Assembly: GCA_003116975.1 (NCBI GenBank)
Contig: BGKB01000087.1
Location: 186,001 to 250,000, forward strand
Reading direction: 5' to 3'
DNA: 64,000 nt
Source of the DNA: Aurantiochytrium sp. KH105
Taxonomy: Eukaryota > Sar > Bigyra > Thraustochytrida > Thraustochytriidae
Positions 40,690 to 49,236 of this stretch are shown here, one piece after another. Position numbers and translations under genes: made by a program. A model generated the notes under the pieces. The model did no database searches. It saw only the letters and a list, made by a program, of their open reading frames with translations, and was not told where the DNA came from. Position 1 is the stretch's first letter. The number at the start of each line of letters is the position of its first letter.

Positions 40690-41819
40690 CCCGCGCAGCC
40701 GCGCGCCCTCGCCGGCCTCGCCGTGCGCCCGCCGCTTCCTCGACAGTCTCGGCCGCGCGCTCGTGCGGGAGGGGCGGGGAGTCGGTCGTGCTCGGGCGAG
40801 CCGCGACCTCGACCCGCGCCGGCCCCCTCCCCGCGCCGCCGCGGCGGTCGCCCGGGCTCCCGCGCCGCGGGCCTGCTCCGCGCCTGCGCCCGCCGCGCCG
40901 CTGCCCGCGCGCTCGGCGCCTGGCCTTCGGTCTTTGCCGCCGCCCTGGTCGCGGCGCTCGCGGTGTCTGGGTCGTCGTCGTCGTTGCTTCAAGTTGCTCT
41001 TGTTTGCTGTGGCTGCTCTGCGCCCGCGGTACCGCGGTTTGGTACCGCCAGGTACTGGGGGTACCGCGGGTCGGGCGGCCTGCGAGCTGGGCCGGGTAAG
41101 AGGAGGGAGGCTGGGAAAAAGGGGCGCGAATGGCGGAGCGAGCGAGCGGGTGGGTTAAACTAAACGGGAGAGAGCTCAGGCTGGGCACGGCCCAAGGGGG
41201 CTGGGCTGGGCGGGTGCGGTGACACGCTAGCTAGCTGGCTAAAGCTAGGCTGGCGGTCGCCTTCGGTGTCGCACAGTTGCCATGGTTGCTGGGAAGAGAA
41301 GAGTGAAAGCAGGGGATTCTGAGAGGTATCGCTCCTCTCTTTCTGGACAAGAAACAACGAACGTTCGAAACGCAGCGTTGTGAGGCCCCTTTGAAAAAAG
41401 CCTCAGCGCCCCAGCAGTTATTGGCGACGCCAGTCGGCCAGCCAGCCAGCCAGCAGCCAGAGACGAGAGGAGAAGAAGCGAGAACGAGGCTATAAGTCAA
41501 AGTATCCGTTGGCAATCTCCGTGCGCCGTGCCGACGCCTCTTGCTCCCCAATCCTCCGACGGACGAACAGCCAGACCTATTGCGTGCTCTCGTCGGCCGA
41601 AAGACGGAAAGCCGAGGGCGCCGCGCAGCGCCGCGCCGCGCCGCGCATCACCAAACGCAAAGAAAGCCCCTGGAGTCGCGAGACATCCGTCACGCTGCAG
41701 CGTACATCGCTCTCACAAGGTCGCGCCCACCAGCGCCAGCACCAAGAACCAACACAAGAATCAGCACCAAAGACCTACTAAACTAAAAGTGCAAGAAACT
41801 TGCCAGGAAGGAGAGCACG
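40690..41819. other. Divergent upstream region
   Basis: 1.13 kb separate the membrane-protein gene (minus) and ODAD3 (plus). It is extremely GC-rich at 40690-40920. It contains GGTACCGC-type palindromic repeats (41028-41075) and CAGCCAGCCAGC at 41434-41460. No gene was seen. Confidence 0.5.
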
Positions 41820-43604
41820 ATGATGTCTGTCGATGGACAGGTGAGCGAGACGGAGCTCAATGACCTGCGCAGCAAGTTCCAGCTGCTCTCGGGAGACCGA
41901 CAGGCGTACTACGAAATGTCGATGGTGACAATGAAGGAGAACAAGAAGCTCATCGCCAGCCTTCGAGACGGGAATAAGGCTCACCGCAAAAAGCTAGCCT
42001 CTCTGCAAAAGCAAGCACGCTCAAACTCGCGCGCAGATGGTGAGATTGCCTCCGACAAAGAGATCAAAAATATGGAAAAGCATGTCATGACCCTGCGCAA
42101 AAATTTTGACACTCTCAAGGACACTGTGGAAGGCCGTCGGCAAGAGCTTCGCAGACTGCGAGATCAAGCCACGGCTCTCGAGCTCGAGGCAAAGCGCCCT
42201 ACAGAAGAAGAGACGCCGGAGACGCGCAAAATCCGCGCGCTGGAGAATCGCCTCGACAAAAGCATCATCAAGTATAACGAGGCGCAGAGCATTCGCACCA
42301 CCTACGAGCAAATTGTCAAGCGTCTCAAGGAAGAGCGCGTCTCATTTGATGTTCAGCTACAGGCGATTGAGCGTACGCTCAAAGCCAAAGAGCGTGACTA
42401 CGAGGAGCTCCTGCTGCTCTCAGGGGACGCAAATCATGCCAAAGACGTGGCCCTGCAAGACTTGGAGAAGTCGCGTTCCTCGCTCACGGACGCACGCAAA
42501 CAGCGCGAACGCGACCTGCGAGCCAAGCAAGAGCTCGTGAGCGTCAAGAACGATGTTGTATCAAGACTGGAGAAACGTGAGCAAATGCGCAACGACATCA
42601 TTGCCAAGGTGAACGGAGATCTCTCCGAGCAGGAAGAAAAGAACCTCAAGGCCACTGTCGCTCTTAACACCTTTACACAGACCCGGGTCGCCGAGGACTC
42701 GAAAAACCAAAAGGAAAAGATCGGCATCTTCGAGGAGGCCTTTCAAAAGATCAAGGCCTCCACAGGAGTCAGCGACGTAAACGAGGTCATCCAAAAGCTT
42801 ATTTCCCAAGAGTCAACGACGCGCAACCTCAACGACCTCACGCGTGAGAATCAGCAGCGTCTGGAGACGCTGCAGGCCGAGAAGCAAAAACTTCTTGCCC
42901 GGGTCGAGGAGATCAAGTACAGTGGTGCCAGTGGTGGCAACCGTCGCAAATTCGTCGACGAGCACGAAGAGCGTCTCGCGCACGCAATCGCCAAGCTCGA
43001 GCGTGCGCGCGTGCGCTATGAGCGTCTTGCCAAGATTCTTATCTCCGTCAAAGCCGGCATCAGTCACTTGTCGGACAAGCTTGAAGGTGTCCAACAGGAC
43101 AACAAGCACATCGTTCTCAACGACGACACGGTTGTGGACGTTTTGGTCGCTTGCGAAAACACGCTCTGCAGCATTCTCGGTCGCATCAACCAAGACTCTG
43201 ATCCCGAGGCCCAGCAACAAATGTGCGCCGCCTTGCTCGACGCCTTTGACGACCAGGAAGTGGTGGCTTCCAGACCCTTTAATCAGCGTGTCATGCTTCC
43301 CGATCACAGCGATGATAATCTTGGTCCGCATGGCCGCGCAGGGGCGCTTTTGCTCGAAGGAAAGAACGCGGACGCCGACTCTGACACAGACTCGATTGAC
43401 GTGCCCCTGGACGACGACGGCGAAGAGGAGCTCACGCGTGATCGTATCAAGAAAGCCTCGCAGACCATCATTTCAACGCACGAAAAGAAGGCCAAGCGAA
43501 AGCAGCAGCGCAAGGCAAACGGGACGAGCTCGGCCGCTGTGCCCACCTCGACCTCGCTCGCACCCAACAAGACTTCCCGTCGAATTGGCAAGCACGCATC
43601 ATAG
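41820..43604 (+). CDS. ODAD3: Outer dynein arm docking complex subunit ODAD3 (CCDC151-like)
   Basis: A single exon of 594 residues, starting at tandem ATGs (41820 and 41823). The N-terminal segment LRSKFQLLSGDRQAYYEMSMVTMKENKKLIASLRDGNK matches the conserved opening of CCDC151/ODAD3 (family pattern LL-GDR-A-YE-S---IK-N---I--LR). Long coiled coils run from residue ~40 to ~420, with a conserved block RVRYERLAKILISVKAGISHLSDKL. The C-terminus is acidic then Lys/Arg-rich and probably disordered. In animals and algae ODAD3 helps attach outer dynein arms to axonemal doublets. Its presence indicates that the organism has a motile flagellated stage. Length agrees with the family. Confidence 0.85.
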   Translation: MMSVDGQVSETELNDLRSKFQLLSGDRQAYYEMSMVTMKENKKLIASLRDGNKAHRKKLASLQKQARSNSRADGEIASDKEIKNMEKHVMTLRKNFDTLKDTVEGRRQELRRLRDQATALELEAKRPTEEETPETRKIRALENRLDKSIIKYNEAQSIRTTYEQIVKRLKEERVSFDVQLQAIERTLKAKERDYEELLLLSGDANHAKDVALQDLEKSRSSLTDARKQRERDLRAKQELVSVKNDVVSRLEKREQMRNDIIAKVNGDLSEQEEKNLKATVALNTFTQTRVAEDSKNQKEKIGIFEEAFQKIKASTGVSDVNEVIQKLISQESTTRNLNDLTRENQQRLETLQAEKQKLLARVEEIKYSGASGGNRRKFVDEHEERLAHAIAKLERARVRYERLAKILISVKAGISHLSDKLEGVQQDNKHIVLNDDTVVDVLVACENTLCSILGRINQDSDPEAQQQMCAALLDAFDDQEVVASRPFNQRVMLPDHSDDNLGPHGRAGALLLEGKNADADSDTDSIDVPLDDDGEEELTRDRIKKASQTIISTHEKKAKRKQQRKANGTSSAAVPTSTSLAPNKTSRRIGKHAS

Positions 43605-43831
43605 ATGATGTTGTAAAGGATAATGTGAGAATCTCTCAGCAGCGCTCTGTTTATTTGCTCTGGAGGGAGGAAAAACAAAAGAAATGCCTTTCCCACTCCA
43701 ATCCGAAACTTTGCAGTTTCCTTGTTGTCTCCAGCAGACCTTGTCGATCGGTCCACCAGGGTCAAGCTTGACTTTTTGGGGCAGAGTAATGACAACAATG
43801 ATGCAAATCGCAAACATCGGCACACGCCTTG

Positions 43832-43862
43832 CTTTGCCTTGCCTTGCCTTGCCTTGCCTTGC
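43832..43862 (+). repeat. TTGCC pentanucleotide repeat before the prpF-like start
   Basis: About six TTGCC units end three bases before the ATG of the PrpF-like gene, so the repeat is in its 5' leader and may affect start context. Confidence 0.85.
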
Positions 43863-43865
43863 GCG

Positions 43866-45041
43866 ATGCTCGCGAGATTGCGTCAGTTCGTGCCAGCAAC
43901 GGGCAGCAGCCTCGTACCGGCGTGCTTGATACGCGGTGGGACGTCCAAGGGCGTCTTCCTGCTCAGCGAAGATGTGCCGGCGGCAGGGCCCGAGCGCGAC
44001 GAGGTCATTCTCAACCTCCTCGGAAGCCCGGACCCGACAGGAAAACAGCTCGACGGTCTAGGCGGTGGAATCAGCAGCACAAGCAAGGTGGCCATCATGC
44101 GTGCCCGACCAGATGGCCTTGCAGAGTATTTGTTCGGCCAGGTGGCCCTCCGCGAAGCCATGGTCGACTGGGAAGGCTCTTGCGGCAATCTTGCCGCAGC
44201 CGCGGGCCTCTTTGCTTACGAGCAAGACGTCCTCCCGGAAAACGCCCTGCTGCCGTCTTCGTTCTCACCAAACCACATTGTTGTACCTTTATGGCAGGCC
44301 AATGCTAGCTATCGTATGCATGTCCATGTACCCAGACGAGATGCCAGCATTCCTGAACAAGACTTTGTCTCCGTCTCTGGTGTGCCTGGAAAGGCGCCTG
44401 CCGTCCTCGTTGAGGTGCTTGATCCATGCGCTGGCAAGGACACGGACTTTCTGCCAACGAAAAATGCGATGGATACGCTCACGCTTGAGAACGGGCAGGA
44501 CATTTCGGCAACGCTGGTCCTGGGAGCCAACCCAACAGTCTTTGTGCAGCCAAGCGCACTTGGTCTCGACGGTAAAGAGTTGCCAGAAGATGTCGATTTT
44601 GCTAGTCTTTGGCCAACACTACGACATTTGATGGCGCAAGCAGCGGACCGGATGGGCATCGAGTATTCTGCGGCAATGCGAGTCTGCTGGGTCAGCCCGA
44701 CTCGAGACTACACGTGCACCGACGGAGCGACCGTGCCGGCTGGTGACGTTGATCTTCTCAGCCGGATCACGACTGAGGGGCGTGTTCACCATGCGCATAC
44801 GGCCACGGGGGCGCTTAACCTCGGCATGGCGGCCTGCATTCCTGGCACTGTGCCTTACGAGGCCCTTGGCGCCGCGGCAGGACGTTTGCGCGAAGTTCGG
44901 GTTGGCCATCCTGCGGGAACACTTGGCGTCTCTGCAACGGTTGAGCAGCGTACAGATGGAACATGGGATGCCAAAGCTGCCGGGATGGTGCGAACTGCGC
45001 GCACGCTTTTTACAGGTCTTGCAGAAGGGGAAAAGTGTTGA
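43866..45041 (+). CDS. prpF: PrpF-like 2-methylaconitate isomerase family protein
   Basis: ATG 43866 gives 391 residues; the open frame upstream to 43722 lacks a good start. The diagnostic PrpF/methylitaconate-isomerase motifs appear in order: IRGGTSKGVFLL near residue 20, GGGISSTSKVAI near 70, and DWEGSCGNLAAAAGLFA near 105, whose Cys is the expected catalytic site. GVPGKAPAVLVEVLDP follows at mid-length, with HPAGTLGVSATVE near the C-terminus. In bacteria PrpF isomerises 2-methylaconitate in the methylcitrate route of propionate breakdown; fungal homologues exist. The basic N-terminus (MLARLRQFVPATGSS) could be a short mitochondrial presequence, although it overlaps the domain start closely. 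Other methylcitrate genes are not in the window. It is convergent with the G3E gene, 130 nt between stops. Confidence 0.88.
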   Translation: MLARLRQFVPATGSSLVPACLIRGGTSKGVFLLSEDVPAAGPERDEVILNLLGSPDPTGKQLDGLGGGISSTSKVAIMRARPDGLAEYLFGQVALREAMVDWEGSCGNLAAAAGLFAYEQDVLPENALLPSSFSPNHIVVPLWQANASYRMHVHVPRRDASIPEQDFVSVSGVPGKAPAVLVEVLDPCAGKDTDFLPTKNAMDTLTLENGQDISATLVLGANPTVFVQPSALGLDGKELPEDVDFASLWPTLRHLMAQAADRMGIEYSAAMRVCWVSPTRDYTCTDGATVPAGDVDLLSRITTEGRVHHAHTATGALNLGMAACIPGTVPYEALGAAAGRLREVRVGHPAGTLGVSATVEQRTDGTWDAKAAGMVRTARTLFTGLAEGEKC

Positions 45042-45171
45042 GCATGACGAGACAAATGCTGCCAGATTGCGGAAGTGTTCTGCTGCCCAAAAGGGCCTTT
45101 TTCCAGACTTTCAACAAGAAAATGAATCGGCGTATAGAATCATGCTCAAATTATAGATCAAAACATATAAA

Positions 45172-47253
45172 TTACGCGTCACTCTGCCGTTCTTGCATGG
45201 ACTCGGCAATCGCTGATTTTACGTCATGATGGCATTTATGCAGAGCGTCAGCTTCGCTGCCCTCGCGCGGAGCCAATTCTTGAGAAAGTAAAATGAACTC
45301 TTCTGCGAGGTCACCAGCCTCGCGAAGTTCATCATCGGTGAGGTCGCCGGGTTTGTCTTGCAGCGCCTCCAATCGAGCCCGTACCTGAGCCAAGCGCGTC
45401 ACGCTTGCACGCGCGTTGCCAGCAAGTTGGACAGCTGCTGCCGCGGCCGCATGAGGAATGACGGGAAGCGTTTCAAGACCCAAATGGTGCATTGATCCGA
45501 GAAGGTCACGTACGAGGCCAAAGTACGGGGTTTGAGCCACCTCTGCAAAGCTTGGCAGTGACGTTTCGGAATGTTGGACATTCGAATCTGGCGCAAGAGC
45601 TTCGTCAAGCACGCGCGTAAGTCTGGTCTTGTCGAGATCCACACCGATAAAGACAATTTCCGTCTTGCGGTCGTCCGTGTGCTCGACGTGCGGGTGCGCG
45701 GCGTGCGTGTGACCATCCGCGCACGCGTCGTTGTTGTCAGCGCAATGTCCTTGTGAACGCACAGCAGCCTTCCAAAAGCCGCGCGCGCTTACGTGAGTGA
45801 CGTGCCCAGCGCATGCCCATTCGAGGGCCATTCGGGGCTCCTCCGAAATCCAGCAAAACCCTTTTGCGCGTATCACGTTGCACTCGGCGAAGATTGAATC
45901 CTGAGCACCAACATCGTCGCCAAGAAGTTCGGCAAGTGCATTGCCAGAAAAAGGGCGACCCGCGCGATAAACAAAGGACGATATACCGTATTCCTCGGTT
46001 TCGGGCGTGTGCTGGCCTCGAAGCTCGCGCAACCAACCTGGCGCCTGAGCAGCACCCTCGAGATCAAAGAGCTTGGTGTCTAGAATACTCTCCAAGGACA
46101 CTTGGCCGTGCGTGGCCTCTATCACATGTGCACCCGGATTGAGTGAAGCGATCGTACGACGTACGTGCGAAAGGGTGTCAGCGTCAACACGGTCAACTTT
46201 GTTCAGCACGACGACATTTGCAAACTCGACTTGGTCCACGAGCAAGTTCGCAATCGTCCGCTTGTCGGTGGAGGACGCGCCCCAGTTGCTGCGATCCTGA
46301 AGCGACTCAAGCGAGCCAAGGTCGGTGAGGAATGCAGAAGCGTCGACGACGGTAATCATGGCATCGAGACGCGCGACTTGACTGAGCGAACGACCGGCGG
46401 CGTCCTCGAACAGAAACGTTTGTGCGACCGGAATAGGCTCCGAAATGCCGGTACTTTCGACGATTATGTAGTCGTAGCGATCTGCCCCTTCGGTAGCAAT
46501 GCGTGCAACCTCGTTCAAGAGGTCGTCGCGCAACGTGCAGCAGATGCAGCCGTTGGAAAGCTCGACCATTTCTTCGGATCGATGGGTGACCTCGAGACCT
46601 TGGTCGCCAAGAAGCGCCGCATCAATGTTAACCTCGCCCATATCATTGACAATGATTGCGACCCGTCTGTTTTCGCGATTTGCGAGAATGTGCTGAAGGA
46701 GCGTTGTCTTGCCGGCGCCCAGAAAACCCGAGAGTACAGCAACAGGCATGCGAGCTTCGAGTGGTGGCTGTAACGAGGACCCCTTGGTGAGCATTGCGGC
46801 GTGTGTAGGCAAGAGACGAGCCACTTCAGTCTCCAGTGGGGCGAGGTCAACCGCCTGCTCCTGCAAGAGCTCGCGAACGCCTGCTTTCAGGTCGCGGTAA
46901 AGTTGAGTCTGCGGCTCCAATGCGTGGCCGACGCTAATGGCTTTGTAGGACTTGGCTGGTTCCCCTAGCTCCATCAATGCGACCGCTAGTCTGTAGTAGC
47001 CTTTGGCCCAGTCGGGCCGCAGCCGGACGCACTCGCGCGCGTCGTCGATGGCGTCCCGGTATTTCCTTCGGCGCAACCGTGCTGCTGCTCGATTGGACCT
47101 TGCTCTCGCCAGTTCCTCGGCTGAGTCTTCCTTTGCACCTTGCTCGATCGCGAGTCCGTAGAGTTCTTCCGCTCGCGCAAAGTCTTTGCGCGAGAAGGCT
47201 TCGGCGCCCTGCGCCATGAGTGCCTGGCGCGCCAACGCGCCCGACTCCGCCAT
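45172..47253 (-). CDS. TPR-G3E (CobW/COG0523) GTPase fusion, putative metallochaperone
   Basis: ATG 47253 ([15 protein letters not shown]) gives 693 residues; the frame before it starts only at TTG. Residues ~8-130 are three TPR repeats ([58 protein letters not shown]), as in Hsp70/90 co-chaperones. A G3E GTPase domain follows: P-loop [11 protein letters not shown] (Lys ~182), the metal-binding motif GCICC (Cys 236, 238, 239), ESTGISEP, and NKVD. The C-terminal CobW domain holds a His/Cys-rich insert around residues 500-530 ([20 protein letters not shown]), likely to bind zinc or a similar ion. The family inserts or delivers metals such as zinc or cobalt. The TPR fusion suggests chaperone-coupled delivery, which is an inference. 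Confidence 0.88.
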   Translation of the reverse strand: MAESGALARQALMAQGAEAFSRKDFARAEELYGLAIEQGAKEDSAEELARARSNRAAARLRRRKYRDAIDDARECVRLRPDWAKGYYRLAVALMELGEPAKSYKAISVGHALEPQTQLYRDLKAGVRELLQEQAVDLAPLETEVARLLPTHAAMLTKGSSLQPPLEARMPVAVLSGFLGAGKTTLLQHILANRENRRVAIIVNDMGEVNIDAALLGDQGLEVTHRSEEMVELSNGCICCTLRDDLLNEVARIATEGADRYDYIIVESTGISEPIPVAQTFLFEDAAGRSLSQVARLDAMITVVDASAFLTDLGSLESLQDRSNWGASSTDKRTIANLLVDQVEFANVVVLNKVDRVDADTLSHVRRTIASLNPGAHVIEATHGQVSLESILDTKLFDLEGAAQAPGWLRELRGQHTPETEEYGISSFVYRAGRPFSGNALAELLGDDVGAQDSIFAECNVIRAKGFCWISEEPRMALEWACAGHVTHVSARGFWKAAVRSQGHCADNNDACADGHTHAAHPHVEHTDDRKTEIVFIGVDLDKTRLTRVLDEALAPDSNVQHSETSLPSFAEVAQTPYFGLVRDLLGSMHHLGLETLPVIPHAAAAAAVQLAGNARASVTRLAQVRARLEALQDKPGDLTDDELREAGDLAEEFILLSQELAPREGSEADALHKCHHDVKSAIAESMQERQSDA

Positions 47254-48027
47254 GTTCCGATGTGGCGTGGCTTTCAACAAGGCGTCAAGTGCTGCGTAGC
47301 GTAGCGTGGCGCGGCCGCGGCGAGTGACCTTCGCTCGTGCCAACGCCTGTCGCGTCTCTTTGCACTCCGAGGCCCTTGCCGCCGTCGCCGCTAGGATGAA
47401 CTTTGTTTTGCCCAAATCGTATTTGCCAATGGTGTTTGCGATTCGGGGTTTTCTTGGCAAGCTGTTGTGAAGGGAATCTGACCATGGCGAAATGTAGGCA
47501 GGTTAAAACGTGAACCGAACGTTACGTCACAGGGCTGGAGAGCTCGTCGAGGCTACGTTCCACGACACCACACGGACAACAGATGTGGAGAAGTCGTCTG
47601 CAAGAGAAGGCCTTTTCGAGTCCATACACCGTCTTCATGGTCTAAATGTGAACTATTCATATAGTATAGATCGATTCTCTTGCCCACACTGCAAGATTTT
47701 CAATAAAAGACACATTCGCGAAGTCTCTTCGAGCCTTTTCGTACAAGTTAATACGGCTTCCGTCGCGCATCTGTGGCCTCTCCCACTTTTTGCACATGCT
47801 CAACTCCGGTCATCCTCCGCGGCTCTCCTTCACGCTCGAGCTCTCCTCCCGATGCACGCAGGTCCATCGCGCTCGCCTCGCTCGCTCCCCGTCGACGAGG
47901 CCTCGTTGGCCGCCGGCGGAATCCAAGGCGCTGTCGCCCAGCCCTTCTCGCGAGCTGTACGCTAATCCTCTTCAAGAGGCATCGAAGGCGGGCCGCTCCC
48001 CCTGTTAGAGTAGTACTATACCTATAG
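47254..48027. other. Divergent upstream region
   Basis: 774 nt between divergent starts. AT-richer around 47650-47760, with no repeats. A plus-strand open frame at 47510-47965 starts at GTG and is not convincing. Confidence 0.5.
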
Positions 48028-48874
48028 ATGGCAAGGCGACTGGACTCGGACTCCGTCATCATCGAAGGGGAACTTCACGCGTCGCAGAATCGTGGCCTCG
48101 AGCCCGACGCGACTCGGCTGCGCGCGGCGCGACCCGGGGCAGGGCGGCAGGGCGCGCGGCATGATCCGCGCTCGCGCCGCCGCTTCGCAGACGCGGGCGC
48201 GGCGGCCGGCGGACAAGGTCCGGGCGCGGGGCCCCGGCGCGAGGACGAGGATGATGATGGCGTCGACGGCGGCGTCGCTGACGACGACGGCAACAACGCG
48301 AGCGGCGGCGGCCAGGGCCCTTGGGCGCGTGGGCGCAGGGGCGCCGCGCGCGCGGCGGTGGGAGCGCGGGACCGGCAGGCAGATGATGTCGTCGTCTTCA
48401 CCGCTGCCTGCGCGCAAGAAACTGAACTTTGTGAAACAAGCCCTGGACTTGGACCAGATGGAAAAGGCTCACATGAAGAGGCTTGCGATTGAGTCCTCGT
48501 GGCTCAATTATACGCGCAACGCTATCATCGGGAGCGTGAGCGGTCTGAGTCTGTACCAATGTCTTGACATTGAAAGCAGGGAAGACCTTTGGCCTTCGAT
48601 GCTCATGTTGGGAGCTGGATTTACGTTTATGGCAGGAGGAACGGTACAGTATGCAGTATCTCTCATGGCCTTTGAGGCAAGCCAGTCGATGCAAATGTGG
48701 GGACTAGCCAATGCCTCGCTGGCGTTCTCGTGTTATTGTGGTGGACTCTTTTACTTTTTGCGCCATGCCGAGGGCAAGATCCTCAAGATGGAGGCGGCGC
48801 GTGAGGCTGCCAAGGCCTCCGAAGCTGAAGATGCTGAGGCAGCAAAGGCTGCGATCGTGGCAATTTCCCCGTGA
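48028..48874 (+). CDS. Small three-helix membrane protein, DUF202-like (intron predicted 48358-48418)
   Basis: ATG 48028 opens a frame (MARRLDSDSVIIEGELHASQ) with strong RNY codon pattern and an Arg/Asp/Gly-rich disordered composition. The clearly conserved C-terminal part is in another frame (KLNFVKQALDLDQMEKAHMK, RLAIESSWLNYTRNAIIGSV, then two more hydrophobic helices). A 61-nt intron, 48358-48418 (GTGGGA...GCAAG), joins the two in phase 0 and gives 261 residues. Without it, the second frame alone begins at 48161 or at ATG 48380. Helix one with its preceding Asn-Tyr-Thr-Arg resembles the DUF202/YidH fold, also found in the VTC and VPS-linked proteins of eukaryotes. The tail is Ala/Glu helix. 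The exact splice sites are a prediction. Confidence 0.6.
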
Positions 48875-49236
48875 AGACTTGTACGCACAGGTTTCATTGT
48901 GACGTTTGCGGCGGCGGTAGCGGCTTTTGCTCTTTCTTGGTACACGATTCACTTTCTCTTTTTCATTCACCCCCTTCATACATGTGCATTGATTGATGTG
49001 AGCAATGTTGGGCATGTGCAGCGCCAAAAGTGTAGGGCACACCGTGAAAAGGCTGCATGTGTGAACATTCACTGCTTTTGACAATTTTGCAAATGAAAGA
49101 AAAGAGAAAGGAAAGTATATAAACAAAGGCAATTATTCCAAAATTCGGCTGGTGCCACGCAGGCACCTTGCCCTTATCCCCTCTTCCCCCGAAAGCTGTT
49201 CTTTTTTACTGTTTCGTTCGAATCTTGCCGGTCGTC

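Noticed and set aside
45041..45172. Possible operon of PrpF-like and G3E genes
   Set aside because: They are on opposite strands and convergent, so they cannot share a transcript.
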